Assembly: GCA_900321055.1 (NCBI GenBank)
Contig: ONUQ01000165.1
Span: 1 to 12,081 of the forward strand
Direction of reading: 5' to 3'
Length of the DNA stretch: 12,081 nucleotides
DNA from: an uncultured Elusimicrobia bacterium
Lineage (GTDB): Bacteria; Elusimicrobiota; Endomicrobiia; Endomicrobiales; Endomicrobiaceae
Each line of letters begins with the position of its first letter. Position 1 is the first letter of the stretch. Shown here in pieces: positions 1 to 6,740 of this stretch. The notes under the pieces are model-generated. The model was not told where the DNA came from, did not search any database, and saw only the letters and a program-made list of their open reading frames with translations. Made by a program: the position numbers and the translations under genes.

Positions 1-48
1 TATTCCGAAATTAAAAAAGAAAAAATATATGTATTTAAAATAATTTAG
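1..48 (+). other. Possible C-terminal tail of an upstream gene
   Basis: The first frame is open from the window edge to a TAG at 46-48 and would encode a lysine-rich 15-residue tail ending in KII. It is too short for a family call. The second frame is also open to a TAA at 41-43, so even the frame is uncertain. The remaining bases up to the tRNA (49-143) are AT-rich with several TATAAT-like strings and no gene. Confidence 0.2.
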
Positions 49-143
49 ACCAATAACAATAATAAATTTGTAAAAATATGATATACTATAATAAATTCAT
101 TAGTTTTTATTATGCCTGTAATAATTTTTATTTGTATATAATT

Positions 144-216
144 GGGGCCATAGCTCAGCTAGCAGAGCGCTTGCATCGCATACAAGAGGTCGGGGGTGCA
201 ATTCCCCTTGGCTCCA
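144..216 (+). tRNA. tRNA-Ala (anticodon CGC), atypical elbow
   Basis: The 73-base cloverleaf has a 7-bp acceptor stem containing the G3:U70 alanine identity pair, a D stem GCTC/GAGC, an anticodon loop ATCGCAT with anticodon CGC at 177-179, a variable loop AGGTC, a T stem and discriminator A at 216. CCA is not encoded. U8-A14, G15-C48, G19-C56 and T54-A58 positions are all preserved. Three departures are visible. Position 18 is A (161) instead of the near-universal G. Position 55 is G (198) instead of T. The last anticodon-stem pair is C31/A39 (174/182), a mismatch. With C34 it should read only GCG. It is probably a real gene because acceptor and alanine identity are intact, but a degenerating copy is possible. 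Confidence 0.9.
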
Positions 217-300
217 CAGATAAAAATCAGTAAAGAATATTTTGTTATGTTGTAGTTCTTTTTTTTATCAAAAAATCATTCTAATGTGCAGTTTATTCAT

Positions 301-323
301 TTGATAAAATAAATTGATAAAAT
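301..323 (+). repeat. Two direct copies of TTGATAAAAT upstream of coaD
   Basis: The 10-mer TTGATAAAAT occurs at 301-310 and again at 314-323, a 13-base period, ending 25 bases before the coaD start. Each copy contains a -35-like TTGATA, and CATAAT at 327-332 is a possible -10. However, the spacing is 20 bases from the first copy and 7 from the second, so the promoter reading is weak. It could equally be AT-rich coincidence or a small tandem operator. The operon may also be read through from the tRNA-Ala promoter. Confidence 0.3.
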
Positions 324-348
324 TTTCATAATAATGTAGAATGAAAGA

Positions 349-861
349 ATGTATAGAAAAAATGAAAATTTAATAGCAGTTTATCCCGGAAGTTTTGATC
401 CTCCTACAAAAGGGCATATTGATATTATTAATAGGGCATCCAAAATATTTCCAAATGTTGTTGTCGCTATTACATATAATTACAGTAAAAATCATATGTT
501 TAGTTTAGAGGAAAGGCTTTCTATGATGAAAGAAGCCGTTTTTAAAATAAAGAATGTAAAAGTTGAAGCTTTTTCCGGTTTATTGGTTGATTATCTGAAC
601 AGTATAAATAGCTTTTGTATAATAAGAGGGCTGAGAGCTTTATCTGATTTTGAATACGAATTTCAGTTGGCTTTAATGAACAGAAAATTAAAAAAAGATG
701 TGGAAACAATATTTTTAATGCCTGATAAGGAGTATACTTTTTTATCATCCAGTATGGTTAGAGAGCTTACCTTTTTAGGAGGAAATTTTAAAAAATTTGT
801 TCCAAATAATGTATATAAAAAAATAAATAAAATAGAGAAAAAAAGAAGGAAAAATGTATAA
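349..861 (+). CDS. coaD: Pantetheine-phosphate adenylyltransferase
   Basis: CoaD transfers AMP from ATP to 4'-phosphopantetheine, giving dephospho-CoA, the penultimate step of cytosolic CoA synthesis. The 170-residue protein is close to the usual length (about 160). It shows the nucleotidyltransferase signature VYPGSFDPPTKGH at residues 11-23 (T-x-G-H motif), the family block RGLRALSDFEYEFQLALMN at 93-111, and LSSSMVRE at 132-139, matching the ISSTxVR ATP-binding motif. The start gives about eight residues more than the typical M-K-x-AVYPGSFDP beginning. No other canonical start lies between 349 and that motif, and the in-frame ATG at 334 is followed at once by TAG. The Shine-Dalgarno is weak. 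The lysine-rich tail overlaps the start of pilT by 8 bases, so coaD appears to head a co-transcribed pilus/glycan run. Confidence 0.95.
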   Translation: MYRKNENLIAVYPGSFDPPTKGHIDIINRASKIFPNVVVAITYNYSKNHMFSLEERLSMMKEAVFKIKNVKVEAFSGLLVDYLNSINSFCIIRGLRALSDFEYEFQLALMNRKLKKDVETIFLMPDKEYTFLSSSMVRELTFLGGNFKKFVPNNVYKKINKIEKKRRKNV

Positions 862-1933
862 TTTAATAGATTTGATGATTCAAGTTGCAAGTAACAAAGG
901 TTCGGGGTTACATCTTGTTGTTGGTCGTCCGCCGATGATGAGATTGGATACTACTATTGAGTTATTAGGAACAGAACCTCTTACGGAAAAAGATACTAAG
1001 GATTTAATATATTCGGTATTAAGTCAAAAACAAATTGAAACTTTTGAAAATAAGTTAGAACTGGATGCAGCCATTTCTATACAAAATATAGGAAGAGCCA
1101 GATTAAATGTATTTATGCAAAAGAGAATGATTTCCGCAGCATTAAGATATATTCCTCAAAAGACTTATAGCTTTGAAGAGTTAAGGTTACCAAAAGTAGT
1201 TCGGGATATAGTTAATTTACAGAGTGGTTTAGAGCTTATTACCGGTGCAACCGGTTCGGGAAAAACAACAACCATTGCTTCCATGATAAACTATATAAAC
1301 GAAACTAAAAAGAAGCATATTGTCACAATAGAAGATCCTATAGAATATATACATGAACATAAAAAGTGTATAGTCAATCAAAGGGAAGTCGGAACAGATA
1401 CGGAGTCTTTTGCAGCCGCATTAAAAAGTGTTTTAAGGCAAGATCCTGATGTTATTCTTGTTGGAGAAATGAGAGATTTGGAAACTATAGATGCCACCAT
1501 TACACTTGCGGAAACAGGTCATTTGGTTTTTGCTACTCTTCATACAAATGATGCAATATCTTCAATAGACAGAATGATAGGTGTTTTTCCCGGAAATCAA
1601 CAATTACAAATAAGAGCCCAAATAGCTTTGGTATTAAAAGCTGTTTTTTCTCAACAGTTGTTACCTCATTCGTTAAGTGCAAATATTAAAGGAATGGTTT
1701 TAGCAAGTGAAGTTATGGTTGTTAATGATAGTATCAGAAACATAATAAGAGAACAGAAAACGGAACAATTGTATTCTATTATACAAACAAATAAACAAAA
1801 CGGTATGCAAACAATGAATCAATCTTTGTTTGATAATGTAATTTCCGGATTAGTTTCACCGGAAGTAGCTATTGAGTACTCATCAAGAAAAAGAGAATTG
1901 ATAAGTTTATTACAAAATGTTGCAAAAATTTAA
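854..1933 (+). CDS. pilT: Type IV pilus retraction ATPase PilT
   Basis: PilT is the hexameric cytoplasmic motor that depolymerises type IV pili, powering twitching and DNA uptake. The 359-residue protein has the family layout: an N-terminal PAS-like part, Walker A GATGSGKTTT at residues 131-140, Asp box TIEDPIEYIH at 158-167, Walker B DPDVILVGEMRD at 197-208 with the catalytic Glu, His box TGHLVFATLHT at 221-231, and SIRNIIRE at 293-300. The last corresponds to the AIRNLIRE element that marks PilT and is required for retraction. The N-terminal block usually written ASDLHL reads GSGLHL here, losing its Asp. The ATG lies inside the end of coaD, with AGAAGGA at 844-850 only 3 bases upstream, which suggests translational coupling. 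A pilin and prepilin peptidase follow. The assembly ATPase, platform protein and secretin are not in this window. Confidence 0.96.
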   Translation: MYNLIDLMIQVASNKGSGLHLVVGRPPMMRLDTTIELLGTEPLTEKDTKDLIYSVLSQKQIETFENKLELDAAISIQNIGRARLNVFMQKRMISAALRYIPQKTYSFEELRLPKVVRDIVNLQSGLELITGATGSGKTTTIASMINYINETKKKHIVTIEDPIEYIHEHKKCIVNQREVGTDTESFAAALKSVLRQDPDVILVGEMRDLETIDATITLAETGHLVFATLHTNDAISSIDRMIGVFPGNQQLQIRAQIALVLKAVFSQQLLPHSLSANIKGMVLASEVMVVNDSIRNIIREQKTEQLYSIIQTNKQNGMQTMNQSLFDNVISGLVSPEVAIEYSSRKRELISLLQNVAKI

Positions 1934-1956
1934 TTGTTTTTTTAGTTTGTAACTTT

Positions 1957-1962
1957 GTGGAG
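1957..1962 (+). promoter_or_regulatory. Shine-Dalgarno GTGGAG that decides the pilin start
   Basis: GTGGAG lies 6 bases before the ATG at 1969. The GTG at 1957 is in frame and could be mistaken for the start. The GGAG core, the spacing and the resulting short basic leader make it the ribosome binding site instead. Confidence 0.7.
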
Positions 1963-1968
1963 TCAAAA

Positions 1969-2403
1969 ATGCAAAATTATAAAAATATAAATATCATTGA
2001 AATTGTAGCAGCTGTGTCAATTATTTTGTTAGTGGCATTAATTGCTTATCCTAAATTCCTTGGCATTTTAAGAAAATCCAGTGAGCAGGTTACTATAGCA
2101 AATTTAATGGCTTTAAGAAGTGCTATTGCTATTTATTATGCTGATAATAACGGAAATTTTCCGGGTGAAGATATAGAAAAATCTTTACTTATAGATGATG
2201 GTAAATATATAAAATATATTCCAGAAGCATACTGTCCGCCATATACTAATCCAACAAAAGAAATAACTACGAAGCCGACAGGAAAATCCGGTAAATGGGC
2301 ATATCAAGTAGCAGATAGTACTATAACCGGCAGACAAGCAGGGGAATTGTGGATAGACTGTGATAAAAAAGATTCTAAAGGTGTTGTTTGGAACACATAT
2401 TAA
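1969..2403 (+). CDS. Type IV pilin-like protein with noncanonical prepilin cleavage site
   Basis: The 144-residue protein starts MQNYKN and continues as a hydrophobic helix aligning with type IV pilin N-termini: Glu at mature position 5 (residue 11), Ala17, Ile19, Ala20, Pro22 (residue 28), then KF. The canonical G|FTLIE is replaced by N|INIIE, so the -1 residue is Asn6, not Gly. The globular part resembles short major or GspG-like pilins: TIANLMALRSAIAIYYADNNG, a YCPPYTN segment, and a C-terminus with DSKGVVWNTY. Two cysteines (89 and 131) could form a disulfide. The ATG at 1969 is preferred over the in-frame GTG at 1957. pilT lies 35 bases upstream and pilD 58 bases downstream, supporting a pilus role. 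It could be the major pilin or a minor pilin; processing by PilD is uncertain because of Asn at -1. Confidence 0.85.
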   Translation: MQNYKNINIIEIVAAVSIILLVALIAYPKFLGILRKSSEQVTIANLMALRSAIAIYYADNNGNFPGEDIEKSLLIDDGKYIKYIPEAYCPPYTNPTKEITTKPTGKSGKWAYQVADSTITGRQAGELWIDCDKKDSKGVVWNTY

Positions 2404-2461
2404 GTGAAGAACTTTAAATATGTAAATATTTTTATTCAAAATTGTTTTGTAGGATATATGA

Positions 2462-3292
2462 ATGTTTGAGTGTTTTATTGTTTTTGTTTTTGGGCTTATT
2501 TTTGGAAGTTTCGCAAATGTATGTATATATAGAATGCCAAGAAATATGTCTATAGTAAAACCAAATTCTCATTGCACAAACTGTAACACTTTTATTAAAT
2601 GGTATGATAATATTCCAATATTAAGTTATATATTATTAAAAGGGAAGTGTAGAAATTGTAACAGTCCGATTTCTATAAAATATCCGTTGGTTGAATTTTT
2701 TTGTGGAATATTGTTTTTATCAATGTATTATTTGTACGGCTTTACATTTATGTTGATTCCTTTTTGTATATTTGTTTTTTCTTTACTGGTTACAACCGTA
2801 ATTGATTTTGAGTTTAAGATAATACCTGATGAAATTTCTTTTATGCTAATTATAGTCGGGATTGCTACAAGTTTTTTTAATTTAAGTCTCGGTGAAACAA
2901 TATGGCAAAGAGTTTTAGGTTCTTTTTTAGGCTTTTTAGCCGGGGGTGGCTCTTTATTTATAATAGCATATATCGGAAAATTAATTTTTAAACAAGATGC
3001 TATGGGTGGCGGTGATATAAAAATAATGGCAGGTATAGGTGCTTTTGTCGGATGGGATAAAGTATTGTTTGCTATTTTTGTAGCTTCTTTGTTTGGAAGT
3101 ATTGTTGGTATAATTTTAATCATTTGCAAAAAAATCGGCAGAAAACAAGAAATGCCTTTTGGACCATATTTAGCTATAGCTTCTTATTTAACATTATTTT
3201 TTTCACCGCAGGTGATTATAAATTATCTGTTTATGTTAGAAGAAAAATTTATTATAAATTATTTGTTTGTCGGTTTACAAAATGTTAGGTAA
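2462..3292 (+). CDS. pilD: Prepilin peptidase / N-methyltransferase PilD
   Basis: PilD is an inner-membrane aspartic protease that removes prepilin leaders and methylates the new N-terminus. The 276-residue sequence begins with the FGSFANVCIYRMPR segment, then has the cytoplasmic zinc-binding pairs C38-x2-C41 (CTNC) and C63-x2-C66 (CRNC). Several membrane helices follow. The two catalytic aspartates are visible as D115 in VIDFEFKIIPDE and D185 in MGGGDIK. The full two-domain (peptidase plus methylase) form is therefore present. The Shine-Dalgarno AGGA at 2451-2454 stands 7 bases before the ATG. It directly follows the pilin gene and is separated from the next gene by only 8 bases. Its neighbour's unusual Asn at the -1 position makes substrate specificity of this enzyme worth attention. 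Confidence 0.95.
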   Translation: MFECFIVFVFGLIFGSFANVCIYRMPRNMSIVKPNSHCTNCNTFIKWYDNIPILSYILLKGKCRNCNSPISIKYPLVEFFCGILFLSMYYLYGFTFMLIPFCIFVFSLLVTTVIDFEFKIIPDEISFMLIIVGIATSFFNLSLGETIWQRVLGSFLGFLAGGGSLFIIAYIGKLIFKQDAMGGGDIKIMAGIGAFVGWDKVLFAIFVASLFGSIVGIILIICKKIGRKQEMPFGPYLAIASYLTLFFSPQVIINYLFMLEEKFIINYLFVGLQNVR

Positions 3293-3300
3293 TTGATTTT

Positions 3301-4890
3301 ATGTTAAATATAGAAAAAAGTATTTTTGCATTTGTTTCTTTTATATTGTCTGCGGTAATTATTATTTCAATTCTTGCGAAGTTTTCGTTTTTATTACCTA
3401 TTCAGGTAGCCGTTTTTTTAATTTTAGTATTGGTAGCAGTTTTATTATTTAATAAATATAATGTAAAAATAAACTCATATATTATATTTTCCGTTATATT
3501 AGTTGCAGTATGTTTTGTTTCATATATTTATGCAGATTTTAAGGTAAATGTTAGAGATTACATTTTAATTTTAGGAGCGGCTTTGCTTGCCGGCTTTAAT
3601 TTTTCTTTCTTACCTATAGATTTTAAAAAGAAAGTTTTCTTTGTTCCGGTATTTATTGCATTGTGGTTATCAATGATTCTGTTTACCAGATTTATATCTT
3701 CTCCGCAGAATTTTTTTGTAGGTGATAATTTTTATGAGTCTATGGCTTTAAACATAAATGTTGTAGCAGCTTTTTTAGTTTTAGTTTATCCGTTATTTTT
3801 TATTTTTATAAAAGATAAAAAGAATGCTAATGTTTTTATTGCAATGACTATATTTGTTCTTTTTGCTATATTCCTCACAAAGAGCAGAATTAGTATTTTT
3901 TTATCTTTTATTGTTACAATAATATTTTTATTGGAGTATAGAAAAAACAGATATATAAAACTTTTAGTGTTATTAGGAATTGTATTATTACTTTCAGCTA
4001 TATTTTATACTTCTTTTTTAAAACTCAGTTTCAGTAGTGTTTCTGACAGAATTGTTTGGTGGAAAACAGCATATTTGATTTTTAAAGAAAATATCTTTTT
4101 TGGATGCGGACTTGGAAACTATATTGTTTTATTTAAAACTTTTAGACCTGAATTAGTGTTAAATACATTATATGCACATAATATAGTTTTAGAACTTTTA
4201 GCGGAAATCGGAATTTTCGGTATATTATCTTTTTTAGCTTTAATTGTTTCGTTCTATGTTGAAATAATAAATAAAATAAGGGAAAGGAATAATTTATCTT
4301 TTTATATACCGGTTACTCTTAGTGTAACAAGTTTTTTAATACTGAATTTATTTGATTACAGTTTCTTTGTTCCTGCCAATATGTTAATGTTTTTTGTAGT
4401 TCTATCATCTGTATTTTATTTAGATTGCAAGAATACACAAAATAATAAAATTAATACGATAATTTTAATTTTATTATATTCTGCTTTTTCTGTTTTTGTA
4501 GCAAAACCTGTTATAGGACAAATACATTATAAAAAAGGAATAGAATATTATGTTGCAAATCAGTATAAAATAGCTATAGAAGAATTTGAAAATGCAATAA
4601 ATTTTGATAAAACTAATCCGGAATATTATGCACAAGTATCCAGAGCTTATTTCGGTTTATATTCCAAGAATAGAGCAGAGGGAGAAATATATGCCGATAA
4701 GGCAATAGAATATAATAAAAAAGCTATAGAATTATACAAAAATAGCGGAGAATTAAGAGCTTCTTTGGCATATATTTATTGGAATAAAGGTCAAAAAGAG
4801 CTTGCATTAGAAACTATGCAGGAAGCTATAAAGTTTGATAAATTTAATCCGCTTTTTGAAGAAGATTTTTATAAAATGAAAAATTATTAG
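3301..4890 (+). CDS. O-antigen ligase/polymerase-family membrane protein with C-terminal TPRs
   Basis: The 529-residue polytopic membrane protein belongs to the Wzy/WaaL/PglL-type family (Wzy_C). Members transfer lipid-linked glycans onto lipid A core, other glycans or pilins from the periplasmic side. About ten or more hydrophobic segments fill residues 1-405. Family landmarks are TKSRISIFLSF (194-204), the WWKTAYLIFKENIFFGCGLGNY region (252-273, typical 'P-x-x-G-x-G-x-G-N') and AHNIVLELLAEIGIFGILSF (292-311), which carries the conserved His in the large loop. After the last helix, residues about 408-516 form TPR-like helical repeats (for example GIEYYVANQYKIAIEEFENA and YIYWNKGQKELALETMQEA). 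Because it follows pilT-pilin-pilD, a pilin-glycosylating ligase is one possibility. LPS O-antigen ligation or polymerisation is the other, and sequence alone does not decide. Confidence 0.85.
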   Translation: MLNIEKSIFAFVSFILSAVIIISILAKFSFLLPIQVAVFLILVLVAVLLFNKYNVKINSYIIFSVILVAVCFVSYIYADFKVNVRDYILILGAALLAGFNFSFLPIDFKKKVFFVPVFIALWLSMILFTRFISSPQNFFVGDNFYESMALNINVVAAFLVLVYPLFFIFIKDKKNANVFIAMTIFVLFAIFLTKSRISIFLSFIVTIIFLLEYRKNRYIKLLVLLGIVLLLSAIFYTSFLKLSFSSVSDRIVWWKTAYLIFKENIFFGCGLGNYIVLFKTFRPELVLNTLYAHNIVLELLAEIGIFGILSFLALIVSFYVEIINKIRERNNLSFYIPVTLSVTSFLILNLFDYSFFVPANMLMFFVVLSSVFYLDCKNTQNNKINTIILILLYSAFSVFVAKPVIGQIHYKKGIEYYVANQYKIAIEEFENAINFDKTNPEYYAQVSRAYFGLYSKNRAEGEIYADKAIEYNKKAIELYKNSGELRASLAYIYWNKGQKELALETMQEAIKFDKFNPLFEEDFYKMKNY

Positions 4891-4903
4891 TTATCTTGAA
4901 TTT

Positions 4904-4918
4904 GAGGAGTTTATTATA
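4904..4918 (+). promoter_or_regulatory. Strong Shine-Dalgarno plus candidate noncanonical start (ATT/ATA)
   Basis: GAGGAG at 4904-4909 is one of the best Shine-Dalgarno sequences in the window, yet no ATG/GTG/TTG follows at usable distance. ATA at 4916-4918 lies 7 bases after the GGA core, and ATT at 4913-4915 lies 4 bases after it. Other genes here have 3-10 bases between GGA and ATG, most often 7-8. The first canonical start in frame is TTG at 4952, 42 bases beyond the site. Confidence 0.6.
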
Positions 4919-5932
4919 AAAAAACATATTTTTAAAATTATTTTTGGTTATTTGGTTAGTATATTATTAATATATTTGTGTATAAGAAATATAGATTTTA
5001 CAAAATCAATATCATTATTAAAAAATGCAGATATAGGATTAATAGTATTAGGCATAGTTGTTTATGTAATTTCTTATCTTGTTAGAAGTTATAGATGGGA
5101 TTATATTCTTGCTCCACTTAGGAAAATGAAATTGTTTCAAAGTTTTTATTATTTAGTTTTTGGTTTCTTTATGAATAATATTTTGCCATTAAGGTTAGGA
5201 GAATTTGTTAGAGCTATTGTTGCCGGGAACAAATTGCATATTTCTAAAAGCGGAGTTTTTGCAACAATTGTTGTAGAAAGATTGATGGATATTATAATTT
5301 TTATAATATCATTTTTTTTAATTGCATTGTTTGTTCCAAATATTCCTAATTGGTTACAAAAATCATTTATAGCTTGTGCATTAATTTTTGGAATTGTATT
5401 TATAGCTTTATTTTTTATATCAAGGGACGAAAATAAATTTTTAAAGCTTTTATATAAATTTAATTTATCAACAAAATTAACCGAAATAATAAAAACGGCT
5501 TTTTTGAAGTTTGCAAGCGGACTAAAATTTTTTCGCAATAAAAAATTATTTACTGTAGTTTTTATTACTTCAATAATAGTTTGGATTATAGAGGCTTATG
5601 CTTATAAAATATTATTTTTAGCTTTTGGTTTACATGTTTCCGCAATACAGTGTTTATTTGTTATTGTAACGACCGGTATTGCTACAATGTTACCGACAGC
5701 CCCCGGTTTTATAGGTGCAATAGAAAGTGTAGGAATGATTACACTTGGAATATTTTCAATAGAAGAAACAATTGCTTTTACAGCTATGGCTGCAATACAT
5801 TTTACGGAAATGATGGCAATTTATATTTTAGGCTTTATTGGAATGATTAAAGAAAAAATATCTTTTTCGGATTTATTCAGTTTTGCATTAAAAAAAAACA
5901 GTAGTAATAATGAGAGTATAAATGAACAATAA
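4916..5932 (+). CDS. UPF0104 / LPG-synthase-TM-type membrane protein (flippase-like)
   Basis: This polytopic protein of the lysylphosphatidylglycerol_TM/UPF0104 (YbhN-like) family has no catalytic lysyltransferase domain. Family marks are SYLVRSYRWDYIL, NNILPLRLGEFVRA, ATIVVERLMDIIIF and LPTAPGFIGAIESVG. A conventional call starts at TTG 4952 (326 residues), but that cuts the first membrane helix in half and leaves the GAGGAG at 4904-4909 unused. Starting at ATA 4916 gives 338 residues beginning (M)KKHIFKIIFGYLVSILLI, a normal basic start plus complete first helix. No ATG, GTG or TTG occurs in frame between the upstream stop at 4877 and 4952. The end overlaps the following GT2 gene by 11 bases. 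Family members accompany glycosyltransferases and are suspected in lipid or lipid-sugar translocation. That role is inferred, not shown. Confidence 0.85.
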   Translation: MKKHIFKIIFGYLVSILLIYLCIRNIDFTKSISLLKNADIGLIVLGIVVYVISYLVRSYRWDYILAPLRKMKLFQSFYYLVFGFFMNNILPLRLGEFVRAIVAGNKLHISKSGVFATIVVERLMDIIIFIISFFLIALFVPNIPNWLQKSFIACALIFGIVFIALFFISRDENKFLKLLYKFNLSTKLTEIIKTAFLKFASGLKFFRNKKLFTVVFITSIIVWIIEAYAYKILFLAFGLHVSAIQCLFVIVTTGIATMLPTAPGFIGAIESVGMITLGIFSIEETIAFTAMAAIHFTEMMAIYILGFIGMIKEKISFSDLFSFALKKNSSNNESINEQ

Positions 5933-6683
5933 AAAAAGCAAAGTTGTTGTTGTTATGCCGGCTTATAATGCAGCACAAACATTAAAACAAACTCTGGATT
6001 CAATACCAAAGAATTCTTATGATGAAGTTTTGGTTGTTGATGATAACTCAAGAGATGATACCGTTAAAGTTGCAGAAGAGTTAGGCTTAAAAGTTATAAA
6101 GCACGATAAAAATAGGGGATATGGTGCAAATCAAAAAACCTGTTATAAAACAGCTCTTGAAATGGGTGCTGATATTGTAGTTATGGTTCATCCTGATTAT
6201 CAATATGATCCAAGACTTGTTCCTTTTTTAGTAGGACTTATAGATAAAGATGTGTGTGATGTTATGTTTGCAAACAGAATAAGAACAAGAAAAGAAGCTT
6301 TAGAAGGGGGAATGCCTTTTTATAAATATTTTTTTAACAGATGTCTTACAATCTTGGAAAATGTTGTATTGGGTTTAAATTTAGGAGAGTATCATACAGG
6401 GTATAGAGCATATTCCAGAAAGGTTCTGGAAACAATAAATTTTGAGGCAAATTCGGATGATTTTGTTTTTGATCAACATATAGTTGTTCAGATGGCCATT
6501 GCAGGTTTTAGAATAGGAGATATTCCTGTTCCTACAAAATATTTTGCCGAAGCAAGCTCAATCAATTTTAAAAGAAGTGTGGAATATGGACTTGGAATAT
6601 TATGGATATTGGTAAAATATATTTTGTATAAATGTCGCATAGTGAAATATAAACAGTTTGAAACGAAAAAACAGATTAATTAA
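5922..6683 (+). CDS. Family 2 glycosyltransferase, polyprenyl-phosphate sugar transferase-like
   Basis: The 253-residue cytosolic GT-A enzyme has the N-terminal VVVMPAYNAAQTLKQTLDSIP, the nucleotide-binding aspartates D40/D41 in VVDDNSRDDT, NRGYGANQKTCYKTA, the metal-binding DxD-equivalent HPDYQYDP at 90-97, and the acceptor-side block GEYHTGYRAYSR at 155-166 followed by DFVFDQHIVVQ. These fit the dolichyl/undecaprenyl-phosphate glycosyltransferase branch of GT2, which charges a lipid carrier with one sugar. There is no C-terminal multi-helix anchor; only a short hydrophobic stretch near residues 228-240 is seen. The ATG overlaps the end of the UPF0104 gene by 11 bases with GAGAG upstream, so the two are probably translated together. 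A GT2 domain plus a UPF0104-type domain occur fused in haloarchaeal AglD, which suggests a functional pair here. Donor sugar is unknown. Confidence 0.88.
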   Translation: MNNKKSKVVVVMPAYNAAQTLKQTLDSIPKNSYDEVLVVDDNSRDDTVKVAEELGLKVIKHDKNRGYGANQKTCYKTALEMGADIVVMVHPDYQYDPRLVPFLVGLIDKDVCDVMFANRIRTRKEALEGGMPFYKYFFNRCLTILENVVLGLNLGEYHTGYRAYSRKVLETINFEANSDDFVFDQHIVVQMAIAGFRIGDIPVPTKYFAEASSINFKRSVEYGLGILWILVKYILYKCRIVKYKQFETKKQIN

Positions 6684-6693
6684 TTACATGTAC

Positions 6694-6723
6694 TTGAAAA
6701 AACAGTCAATAATATTATATAAT
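6694..6723 (+). promoter_or_regulatory. Sigma70-type promoter for tRNA-Lys
   Basis: TTGAAA at 6694-6699 and a perfect TATAAT at 6718-6723 are separated by 18 bases. Predicted initiation near 6730 would give a tRNA 5' leader of about 10 bases. It sits in the gap after the GT2 gene. Confidence 0.7.
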
Positions 6724-6740
6724 TATGAAATATGGATATT

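Noticed and set aside
137..142. Perfect TATAAT just before tRNA-Ala
   Set aside because: It ends one base before the mature tRNA start, so transcription would begin inside the tRNA; it cannot be the promoter of this gene. Other AT boxes at 82-92 lack a convincing -35.
1957..1959. GTG as start of the pilin gene
   Set aside because: It overlaps the GGAG Shine-Dalgarno used by the ATG at 1969. The ATG gives a short leader typical of prepilins.
2728..3129. Long minus-strand ORF opposite pilD
   Set aside because: It is antisense to a well-conserved gene with clear catalytic motifs. The translated product shows no family features and no ribosome binding site was evident.
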